NCBI GenBank assembly: GCA_023245915.1
Contig: JAHFJK010000026.1
Location: 1 to 14,536, forward strand
Reading direction: 5' to 3'
Length of the DNA stretch: 14,536 bases
Source of the DNA: Candidatus Doudnabacteria bacterium
Lineage (GTDB): Bacteria; Patescibacteriota; Doudnabacteria; UBA920
Shown: positions 5,858-12,709 of the stretch, piece after piece
How positions within the stretch are numbered: the stretch's first letter is position 1
Layout of the letters: each line of letters opens with the position of its first letter
Notes under the pieces: generated by a model
The model's database searches: none
Seen by the model: the letters and a program-made list of their open reading frames with translations, nothing else
Told to the model about the DNA's origin: nothing
Position numbers and translations under genes: made by a program

Positions 5858-5861
5858 TTTT

Positions 5862-6554
5862 ATGAAGATCCTCGCAATCGGCGCTCATCCCGACGACGTG
5901 GAATTCGGCTGCGCTCCCCTATTAATTAAAGAAGTCCAAAAAGGCAACCAGGTAAAAATTCTGGCGCTTTCGCGCGGCGAAGCCGGCAGTACTGGCACGC
6001 CTGAACAGCGGGAAAAAGAATCGCGCGCAGCCGCAAAAATAATTGGGGCGGAAATTGAATTTTTGGAAATGGGCGGGGACAGCCATTTAGACTACAAAGC
6101 TGAAAACAGCATTCTGCTGGCCAGACACTTCCGTGACTTCAAGCCAAATATTCTTTTAGCGCCCGACATTAACGAAAACCAGCATCCGGACCACGCGACA
6201 GCAGGAAAGCTGGCGCGCGACGCTGCGCGTATCGCCCGCTACGGCGGTTTGGCAGAGCTTAAAGACTTGCCTATTCACAAAATCGACAGCCTATATTATT
6301 ATTTTATCACCCAATTTTTTGGCAGTTCGCCGGATATAATTATTGATGTTTCCGATGTTCACGACAAGTGGGAAAAAGCCATGCAGGCACATCACAGCCA
6401 AATAAAACACAAAAATTATTTGGAAATGATAACTTCCTGGTCCAAAGCCCTTGGTTCGGCGATTGGTGTTGATCATGCTATCGGGCTTAAAACCAATGAA
6501 CCTATCAGGTTAAATAATCTCTCCGACCTTACTCTTTCAGCAAGAAACTATTAA
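5862..6554 (+). CDS. bshB1: BshB1-type N-acetyl-glucosaminyl-L-malate deacetylase (PIG-L/LmbE family)
   Basis: Zinc-dependent deacetylase, expected to convert GlcNAc-malate to GlcN-malate in bacillithiol synthesis. The N-terminal strand leads straight into AHPDD (8-12), giving zinc ligands H9 and D12 and the base D11. HPDH at 108-111 supplies the third ligand H111. LSRGEAGSTGT (36-46) is the BshB1-type substrate loop, and the downstream block SLYYYFITQFFGSSPDIIIDVSD followed by a KAMQAHHSQ segment matches the BshB1 subgroup better than generic PIG-L proteins. 230 residues is normal. It follows the BshC-like gene by 28 bases and precedes bshA by one base. The subgroup call leans on the adjacent bshA; the family call does not. 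Cytosolic. Confidence 0.88.
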   Translation: MKILAIGAHPDDVEFGCAPLLIKEVQKGNQVKILALSRGEAGSTGTPEQREKESRAAAKIIGAEIEFLEMGGDSHLDYKAENSILLARHFRDFKPNILLAPDINENQHPDHATAGKLARDAARIARYGGLAELKDLPIHKIDSLYYYFITQFFGSSPDIIIDVSDVHDKWEKAMQAHHSQIKHKNYLEMITSWSKALGSAIGVDHAIGLKTNEPIRLNNLSDLTLSARNY

Positions 6555-6555
6555 C

Positions 6556-7728
6556 ATGCTTGACAACAAGCTAAATATCGGCATTGTCTGCTACCCCTCC
6601 ATAGGCGGCAGCGGCATTGTGGCCACACAGCTTGGCGACAAGCTGGCAAGTTTAGGACACAATGTCCACTTTATAAGCTACGACCCGCCATTTAGACTGA
6701 ACTTGAAAAAGCCCGGCATTTTTTTTCATGAAGTGACTATAAAAGAATATAGCCTGTTTCCCTATCCCGATTACACCTTGCCGCTTTCGGTAAAGATGGT
6801 TGAGGTGGCGCAAAAATACAAGCTGGATATTTTGCATGTACACTACGCCGTGCCCCACGCCACAGCCGCACTGCTCGCCAAAGACATAGCCAACAAAGAA
6901 AAAATCCAATTTCCCCACGTCATAACAACTTTACATGGGACGGACATTACCCTGCTTGCGCGCGACAAAAATTTAATGCCGGTAATTAAATACGCGGTTG
7001 AATTTTCCTGTGGAGTCACGGCAGTCTCGCAAGCGCTAAAGACGGAAACACTTTCCGTCCTAAAAATTAACAAGGGGATTACTGTTATACCCAATTTCTA
7101 CGACCCCGATCCCGTTTGCCCTTCACGTTCAGAAATTCGAAAAAAAATAAAAATAAAATACACGGATTTTCTGGCAATTCATCTTTCCAACCTGCGGCCG
7201 GTAAAACGCATTGGCGATTTACTGAAAATAATGGCCAAATTAAAAAAACATCCTCACATAAAATTGCTGATTTTAGCCGGCGGGGACTTTAAGTCTTTTA
7301 AACCAACTGTAAAAAAGTTAGGCCTGCAAAATAAAATTTTTGTCAGAGCGAATGTTTTGGATGTGGAAAACTATATTCAAGCCGCAGATGTCGGCCTCTA
7401 CACTTCCGGAGAAGAGAGCTTTGGCATGGGGATTTTAGAAACCATGGCTCACGGCGTGCCCGTGCTTTCAACAGATGTCGGCGGCATTCCTGAATTTATG
7501 CAAAACGGCAAAACCGGGTATTTGTTTAAAGTTGCTGATGTGAATGGAATGACAAAAAAACTTTTAGAACTATCAAATGATGAAAAATTGGTAATTAAAT
7601 TAGGGCAACGGGCAAAGCTTAGAGCTGCTGAATTTTCAGGCGAAATGATAGTAAACAAATATTTGGACTACTATTTCAATATAGTACGCGAGTGCCACGG
7701 AATAAAAAAACAACAAAAACCTAAATAA
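6556..7728 (+). CDS. bshA: N-acetyl-alpha-D-glucosaminyl L-malate synthase BshA
   Basis: GT4-family glycosyltransferase that joins GlcNAc from UDP-GlcNAc to L-malate, the first step of bacillithiol synthesis. 390 residues against about 377 in Bacillus; the extra length is a basic C-terminal tail (KKQQKPK). BshA-specific blocks are clear: CYPSIGGSGIVATQLG (12-27), SYDPPFRLN, HVHYAVPHA, TTLHGTDIT (H127, D130) and IPNFYDP. The GT4 nucleotide-binding C-terminal half has LSNLRPVKR and the E-x7-E motif EESFGMGILE (E287 and E295), then GGIPE. It starts one base after the deacetylase stop, so the two are translationally coupled. A hairpin follows the stop. The similarity to characterised BshA proteins is high enough to name it, and it anchors the function of the operon. 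Confidence 0.95.
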   Translation: MLDNKLNIGIVCYPSIGGSGIVATQLGDKLASLGHNVHFISYDPPFRLNLKKPGIFFHEVTIKEYSLFPYPDYTLPLSVKMVEVAQKYKLDILHVHYAVPHATAALLAKDIANKEKIQFPHVITTLHGTDITLLARDKNLMPVIKYAVEFSCGVTAVSQALKTETLSVLKINKGITVIPNFYDPDPVCPSRSEIRKKIKIKYTDFLAIHLSNLRPVKRIGDLLKIMAKLKKHPHIKLLILAGGDFKSFKPTVKKLGLQNKIFVRANVLDVENYIQAADVGLYTSGEESFGMGILETMAHGVPVLSTDVGGIPEFMQNGKTGYLFKVADVNGMTKKLLELSNDEKLVIKLGQRAKLRAAEFSGEMIVNKYLDYYFNIVRECHGIKKQQKPK

Positions 7729-7732
7729 ATTT

Positions 7733-7778
7733 AACTTGTCAAGTTTAGCATGTATATCCATGTTAATATTGACAAGTT
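7733..7778. terminator. Bidirectional terminator-like hairpin between convergent genes
   Basis: AACTTGTCAA (7733-7742) pairs perfectly with TTGACAAGTT (7769-7778), with CATG/CATG pairing possible in the loop. It is followed by ATCTTTT on the plus strand and by AAATTTATTT on the minus strand. It lies four bases after the bshA stop and overlaps the stop of the minus-strand gene. Confidence 0.7.
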
Positions 7779-8394
7779 ATCTTTTCCACTCTACCAATTT
7801 TCCGGTCTCAATTTCTACTTTATCCGCTTTCCTAAGATTGCGGATTTGTTTTTTGGAAAGTATTTTATAATGTTTGATTTCGTCAAGATGTTCGGGAATT
7901 TCAAAAAGCTTGGCTGATGATGTGCGCCAATTCAGTTTATTGAAATACGACAAATCAAACAGCTTTGAATACTCTCTCAAAGTTTTCTTGCCCTGGTCGT
8001 CAAAATATTCGTGAAAAAAAGACAGTGCCAGCTCGCGAATGGTTTTGTAAACCGGTTCACGGTAACGCAAGACTGCGTGGTTGGTTTTGCTTATGGCGCC
8101 AAAGCAGCCAAATTGCTTAAAAACCGCGATTACGTGGTCAAAATCATGGAAGGCTGATCTTAAATCTAATACCAGCGGCCGCGCCCCGGCAAATTCCAAG
8201 ACCGCGGCCGCAAACATTGCCCCTTCCATGCAATGAGCAGTTTTGGTTTTTATTACAAAACGAGGTGACATACATGTCTCCCCATTTTTTTCAAAATTTA
8301 TTTTAAGGCTATTTAAATAATCCTGAATTTTCTTTGGCGAATTCAGTTTCTTAAACAATTTTATTTCTGCTTGATTGTAAAATAAATTTGTCAT
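7777..8394 (-). CDS. Conserved Cys/His protein, probably transglutaminase-like fold
   Basis: 205 residues, cytosolic, no signal peptide. The centre shows the pattern of a papain/transglutaminase-like core: a cysteine at the start of a hydrophobic helix (AHCMEGAMFAAAVLE, C55), then PLVLDLRS (73-80), then a histidine on a strand, FDHVIAVF (85-92, H87), then GAISKTNHAVLRYREP (99-114). C55 and H87 are the candidate dyad; D77 or N105 could complete it. Similar proteins of about this size, with a helical C-terminus, occur in many bacteria without known function, as far as I recall. The start ATG at 8394 is the ATG of an ATGACA repeat end; the next ATG is at residue 42, which would delete part of the fold. 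It follows gnd across a repeat hairpin. Confidence 0.7.
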   Translation of the reverse strand: MTNLFYNQAEIKLFKKLNSPKKIQDYLNSLKINFEKNGETCMSPRFVIKTKTAHCMEGAMFAAAVLEFAGARPLVLDLRSAFHDFDHVIAVFKQFGCFGAISKTNHAVLRYREPVYKTIRELALSFFHEYFDDQGKKTLREYSKLFDLSYFNKLNWRTSSAKLFEIPEHLDEIKHYKILSKKQIRNLRKADKVEIETGKLVEWKR

Positions 8395-8449
8395 GCTGAA
8401 TTTATTTCAGCATCCAAAAAATGGATTCTAAAATAAATTCGGGATGACA
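8389..8449. repeat. TGTCAT...ATGACA inverted repeat, 27-base arms, between gnd and the next gene
   Basis: Arms 8389-8415 and 8423-8449 are inverted copies with about four mismatches around a 7-base loop, ending in TGTCAT and ATGACA. It fills nearly the whole 58-base gap between gnd (stop 8453) and the downstream minus-strand gene, and provides that gene's ATG. In mRNA it would form a long stem directly at the start codon. Confidence 0.7.
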
Positions 8450-8452
8450 TCG

Positions 8453-9361
8453 CTATTTTTTTACCTCGTGTCCTCCAAATTGTTTTCTAAGCAAGGCGAC
8501 GATCTTGTTTGAAAATTTTTGCTGGTTTTGTGCTTGCGAAGATTCTTTCCGCACATTCAATGCATCTTCAATTACACAAACATCCACGCCCAACTCTTTT
8601 GCAGTGTTAACAGTCCATTCCCCTTCTCCGCTTGCCAAAATTTCACCTTTAGTTGCATCTATATCTTCTTTTTCAAAAATATCTTTCATTAAATCAATTA
8701 GCCATGACCTGACGACAGTTCCTTGCTGATATATCTTAGTAACTTGCTTCAGATCAAGCTTAAAATCAGACGCCTGCAAAACGCCATAACCTTCCCCTAT
8801 GGCTTCCATCATGCCGTATTCAATGCCATTGTGAACCATTTTTACAAAATGCCCGGCCCCATTTTCACCCACAAGTCCGTAATTGTCACCAGATGATAAT
8901 GTTTTTATAATCGGCTCTATTTTTGACCACTGCTCCTTCGGCCCGCCAACCATAAGCGAAAAACCATTTTCCAAGCCCCAAATTCCACCGCTAGTTCCGC
9001 AGTCAAAAAAATGAATGTTGCGCGCGCGCAGTAAATTCGCGTGTTTAATGGAATCTTTATAAAAAGAATTGCCGCCATCTATTACAATGTCTCCAGCCTT
9101 CAAATAAAGCTTTAAGCCTTGTTCGCCAAAAATAAAATCATACACAATCTCGTGTGGCAGCATAATCCAAAACACTCTTGGGCTTTCCGTCATCGATTCC
9201 ACCAGATCTTTGACCTCAGCAAAAGTTTTTACCCCCCCTGTTTCAGCTTGCTGCCGATGTTCAGGCGAGCGATTCCAACCAAGAACATTAAAATTATTTT
9301 TGGCTAGCCTTCTAGCAATCTGCCCGCCCATCCTACCTAATCCAAATATTCCTATCTGCAT
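8453..9361 (-). CDS. gnd: 6-phosphogluconate dehydrogenase, decarboxylating, short form
   Basis: Oxidises 6-phosphogluconate to ribulose 5-phosphate and CO2, with reduced nicotinamide cofactor, in the oxidative pentose phosphate pathway. 302 residues, the short bacterial form (about 300) and not the 470-residue form. Rossmann motif GLGRMG at 7-12; the residues after the second strand are N30-R31-S32, which resembles NADP-binding versions more than the Asp of NAD-specific ones. DGGNS is at 95-99, CGTSGG at 121-126, and the catalytic block KMVHNGIEYG gives K174, N178 and E181. GEGEW near the C-terminus completes the pattern. There is no clear Shine-Dalgarno close to the ATG; a GGAG lies 24 bases upstream at the end of the preceding gene. 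Together with zwf in the same block it forms the NADPH-yielding branch. Cofactor preference is inferred. Confidence 0.93.
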   Translation of the reverse strand: MQIGIFGLGRMGGQIARRLAKNNFNVLGWNRSPEHRQQAETGGVKTFAEVKDLVESMTESPRVFWIMLPHEIVYDFIFGEQGLKLYLKAGDIVIDGGNSFYKDSIKHANLLRARNIHFFDCGTSGGIWGLENGFSLMVGGPKEQWSKIEPIIKTLSSGDNYGLVGENGAGHFVKMVHNGIEYGMMEAIGEGYGVLQASDFKLDLKQVTKIYQQGTVVRSWLIDLMKDIFEKEDIDATKGEILASGEGEWTVNTAKELGVDVCVIEDALNVRKESSQAQNQQKFSNKIVALLRKQFGGHEVKK

Positions 9362-9383
9362 AATAATAAAAGTTAATTGTCAT

Positions 9384-12300
9384 TTACTCCACCACCCTCT
9401 GCTTTATGTGTTCTGCCTTAGGCAAAGCTTTGTCGGCTTGATTAGCAGATAACACCCTTGAAAAATCATTGGGTACTCTCCAACTATTATACACAGCTAA
9501 AGAAGGATAAGGGTAGAGGGTAGAGCTATGCAGCCAGTAGATAGTCCCAGAAAGGTTAATGTCTACGCCTTCAGGATGCTGGCTTTGAGGGTTATCGAGG
9601 TTACTGCCAACAGACAGACGATTTAGCTCCGGGGCAGTAATGATTAGGACTTGATTGAACTTAAAACCTAAACCAAGAAACACGGACTGGGAGGTAAAGC
9701 CTCTTCTCTGGTTGTTGCTGATTAACCAGACAGTCTTATCTGTGGAGGTTTTGGCTAATATACCATCACTTGGAGAGAGTAAGTCCCCTTCTGGTAAGGC
9801 TAGATCTGCTGCTGTGGCAGGTTTGCCCATAGCCAGGGTTAAGCCATAGGAAGTTAACATTCCTGGGTTGGTTATGCCATGCCTTACTCCATCTATAATT
9901 AAATAGTAGGTGCCATTGGCATTGATGAGTTTGAGGGCTTGCCCTGAACCGGAGCCAACAGGCGACTGGTTCAGGGGTGAGGGTTCTGGGGCTGGCGATG
10001 GATTTAGGGTTATTGGTGTTGGCGATGGAGCAGGAGTTGGAGAAGATCCGCCAGCTGGTGGAGGAGTGGGAGAGGGAGTTGGGTTTGGCGCTGGGCTTGG
10101 AGCAGGAGTTAGTTGAGGATTTGGGGAAGGTGAGGGAGAAGGTGGAGGGGCAATAACCACAGAAGCTCCACTAACTAGAGGGTGAGGGTATTGGTAGGGA
10201 GTGTAGTAGAGAGACCATTGGTTAGTAGAGGCGCATTTATATGCGCGGCCGTCGGGTCCAGGATTCGCCAGCCACCACTCACCTTCGTCTGTGGCCCAGT
10301 ACACCACGCCGGTTTTGCAGGTTACTGGTCTATTTGCAGCCAGACCAACACCTACACCAGAGGAACCATCAAAATTTACGGAAAGCTTGTGATTGTAGAA
10401 GTGCTCGTTCTCCCTGCAAGACCCACAAGTCGAAGTCGTCAAAAAATCTATGTCCAACCCATTATTCGTGTTGAGCCACTCGTATGATGGAAAAGCAACC
10501 TGGTTGTTCCATCCCTGGGGTAAATTGGGGGGATTTCCAGAAATTAAAGATCCACCACCGCGGCCTATTTCATCAATAGTACCAATGACCAAGTTAATAT
10601 CAAACGTATCTCCAGCAGAAAAAGATAAGTCAGCACCAAAACCACTGGCAGATATATATGTAATTGTGTCCGCGGTATTGGATGATATGAGCGCGTGACA
10701 GTTAACGCCATTGACGCTAGGACTACAAGACGACGTTTTGCGAATGGTGTACTTTGTCCACTGATTTGCAGTCCATCCCGGACTAGGAAACACTTTCACT
10801 TGTCTAGCGATTGGAATACTATTAACGGCGTGACTTTCAAACGGATTCCGCTGATCATTAGTATCCCATACAGAAGTCCCATCTGCAGCCCCAAATGCAG
10901 CGAAATATGCAGTCTGCCTCTCATTGTTCAGTCTCGCAACCCCTGCAGTAGATAACAAATTGACCCCGCTGTTGCCCCAAACCAGGCTTGACCCAGAACG
11001 CGTACTGGTCATCACATTATTGAGGTTGCTGTAGTCGTAGTTGTTTTTGTACGCTTCCAAAGCACGCCCACCACGAATGCGCCCCCCGCTTTCCGTCCCG
11101 TGAACTTCAAAATGACAACGTGTAGCAGTATTGAACCGAAAAACCACTCTAGCTCCGTGCTGACCGTCACTGCACGCATAATTTGTACCAGCGTCATAAG
11201 TAAAACTATTATCCTCCACGAAAAGAAACGCTGAACTGCCCCACGTTACACCGTCGAACCAAGATTGATCTCCAAAGTCTCCTGCTCCGTTCCAGTTTGA
11301 ATCGTGTACATCGATTGGAGTGCGGCTAGGCTTCGACAGGAAACTGTTGTGATCTATAACACCCACCATTGTATCGGGACGTAGCATAACGCCATTCAGA
11401 TGATCGAACTTGTTATGGTCCACTCGGACGATTGTCGTCCCTGTGTTGACGCATTCCAAGCGGATGATGGCATTGGATTCCTGCGCAGCACGTCCACCGT
11501 CCTGGAACTCGATTCCGGTCAGACGGTGAACGGCATTCGCTTGGCAGATCCAACGAATCAGGGCACTAGTTGGGCCAGTATTACTGATTGGCATGCCGTC
11601 CTTAATAATGGTGCTGCCGACCCCGGAACCTTGGAGCGTGATGCCCTTTGTGATGGTCAGCTGCGTTGTCCAGGTGCAGGCGCCGGCGGGGATCGTTACT
11701 GTGTCGCCGCTTGAAGCAGAATTAATCGCCGCCTGCACATCAGTCTGAGAACAAGAAGCGGCGGTAATAGAATTGCTCGAGGATATGGTTTGCGGAGTTG
11801 GCGAAGGCGAGGGAGGAGGAGCGGGCGTTGGGGTGGGAGCAGGAGGTGGGGGTGGGGGTGCCGGAGGGGGTGATCCGCCTGGGGCGGACGAACCATCATT
11901 GTAGATATCAAGAACTTCCTGGGCAGAGAGGGCTCGGTTGTAGAGGCGGACTTCATCAATGAGGCCGTTGAACCTGGTAGCATTCTGGGCACCCACAAAA
12001 AAACCTGCGGATGTGGGGTTGGGAGCCAAAGACGGGGCAGATTTGTCAAAAACGCCGTTCAAATAGAGCATGGCGTTTGTTCCATCAAAAACACCAACCA
12101 CGTGAATCCAAGTTCCTTCCGGAAAGGAGCCATTACTTGAAATAGTGGTTGAATTGATTGTTAGACTAACCTTTCTTATCCCATTGCTGCCATTGTAAAA
12201 AGTAGACAAATAGTAACCATTGCCGCCGGTATGTTTGCCGGCAATGCCGACGTTGTTTTCAGGAATGTTGTGTTTTACCCAAGCAGACAAAGTAAAAGTT

Positions 12301-12659
12301 GGTGGGGCATTATTGCTATTACCCATGGAAACATAATCATTGCTCCCATCAAAACTTAATGCTCCACTCCCCACCTTCCCATCTGTCCATGTCGGACCAT
12401 TCACCAGTGTTCCATTATTCCCGCTGCCTGATGAATCGCTAGCCGTAGTTCCACTGCCCTCATCAAAATTCCAGTAGCCTACCAGACCATTAGTGGTTGC
12501 TCCCAGTACCTGTCCTTTCCCTTCGACAAGCTCAGAGCCTTTAGGATTATCATAACCCTGAAGTATTTCCTGCATGGTAAGGGCGTAGGCAAAAGAGAAA
12601 AAAGAAGAAAAAACCAAACTTAAAATAAGCAAACAAACAAATTTTTGTTTTGCCTTCAT
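9384..12659 (-). CDS. Large exported LamG / beta-helix / tandem-repeat protein
   Basis: 1091 residues from ATG at 12659, chosen over an upstream TTG because it gives a clean signal peptide (basic start, hydrophobic core, AYA cleavage near residue 26). Order of parts: LamG/concanavalin-like domain at about 57-255 (GLVGYWNFDEGSGTTASDSS; ends GLIDEVRLYNRALS); Pro-rich linker 257-290; pectin-lyase-like right-handed beta-helix at about 300-835 (VQAAINSASSGDTVTIPAG, with DHN repeats such as DHNKF and DHNSF); second Pro/Ser/Thr linker 836-905; and three C-terminal repeats about 60 residues apart (YLIIDG near 917, WLISNN near 975, YWLHSS near 1038). Likely a cell-surface or secreted protein binding or cutting polysaccharide; catalysis is not shown. 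It sits between zwf and gnd. The beta-helix section looks more GC-rich than its surroundings. There is no anchor or LPXTG. Confidence 0.85.
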   Translation of the reverse strand: MKAKQKFVCLLILSLVFSSFFSFAYALTMQEILQGYDNPKGSELVEGKGQVLGATTNGLVGYWNFDEGSGTTASDSSGSGNNGTLVNGPTWTDGKVGSGALSFDGSNDYVSMGNSNNAPPTFTLSAWVKHNIPENNVGIAGKHTGGNGYYLSTFYNGSNGIRKVSLTINSTTISSNGSFPEGTWIHVVGVFDGTNAMLYLNGVFDKSAPSLAPNPTSAGFFVGAQNATRFNGLIDEVRLYNRALSAQEVLDIYNDGSSAPGGSPPPAPPPPPPAPTPTPAPPPSPSPTPQTISSSNSITAASCSQTDVQAAINSASSGDTVTIPAGACTWTTQLTITKGITLQGSGVGSTIIKDGMPISNTGPTSALIRWICQANAVHRLTGIEFQDGGRAAQESNAIIRLECVNTGTTIVRVDHNKFDHLNGVMLRPDTMVGVIDHNSFLSKPSRTPIDVHDSNWNGAGDFGDQSWFDGVTWGSSAFLFVEDNSFTYDAGTNYACSDGQHGARVVFRFNTATRCHFEVHGTESGGRIRGGRALEAYKNNYDYSNLNNVMTSTRSGSSLVWGNSGVNLLSTAGVARLNNERQTAYFAAFGAADGTSVWDTNDQRNPFESHAVNSIPIARQVKVFPSPGWTANQWTKYTIRKTSSCSPSVNGVNCHALISSNTADTITYISASGFGADLSFSAGDTFDINLVIGTIDEIGRGGGSLISGNPPNLPQGWNNQVAFPSYEWLNTNNGLDIDFLTTSTCGSCRENEHFYNHKLSVNFDGSSGVGVGLAANRPVTCKTGVVYWATDEGEWWLANPGPDGRAYKCASTNQWSLYYTPYQYPHPLVSGASVVIAPPPSPSPSPNPQLTPAPSPAPNPTPSPTPPPAGGSSPTPAPSPTPITLNPSPAPEPSPLNQSPVGSGSGQALKLINANGTYYLIIDGVRHGITNPGMLTSYGLTLAMGKPATAADLALPEGDLLSPSDGILAKTSTDKTVWLISNNQRRGFTSQSVFLGLGFKFNQVLIITAPELNRLSVGSNLDNPQSQHPEGVDINLSGTIYWLHSSTLYPYPSLAVYNSWRVPNDFSRVLSANQADKALPKAEHIKQRVVE
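12519..12540. repeat. TTCGAC...GCTCAG palindromic repeat inside the exported-protein gene
   Basis: CCCTTCGACAAGCTCAGAGCC lies in frame in the N-terminal part of the exported protein, encoding GSELVEGK just after the signal peptide and before the LamG domain. It shares its core with the copy inside the AlkA-type gene (1959-1990). Confidence 0.6.
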
Positions 12660-12707
12660 GGTCAATTTAATTTTGTCAATCTTGTTCAATTTTATTTAAT
12701 TTTGACC
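12660..12707. repeat. AT-rich imperfect inverted repeat between zwf and the exported-protein gene
   Basis: GGTCAA (12660-12665) and TTGACC (12702-12707) bound an AT-rich imperfect palindrome that fills most of the 50-base gap and abuts the ATG at 12659. No Shine-Dalgarno is visible. The hairpin could modulate translation or separate the expression of the two genes. Confidence 0.4.
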
Positions 12708-12709
12708 AA

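Noticed and set aside
9378..9383. TGTCAT between the exported-protein gene and gnd as another repeat end
   Set aside because: Only the hexamer matches; no inner GGATCC or CCGG words or inverted partner nearby, so chance is likely.
11696..12049. Minus-strand frame of 117 codons rich in Pro, Leu and Arg
   Set aside because: Alternate frame of the exported protein's Pro-rich linker and flanks; the composition is that of a shadow.
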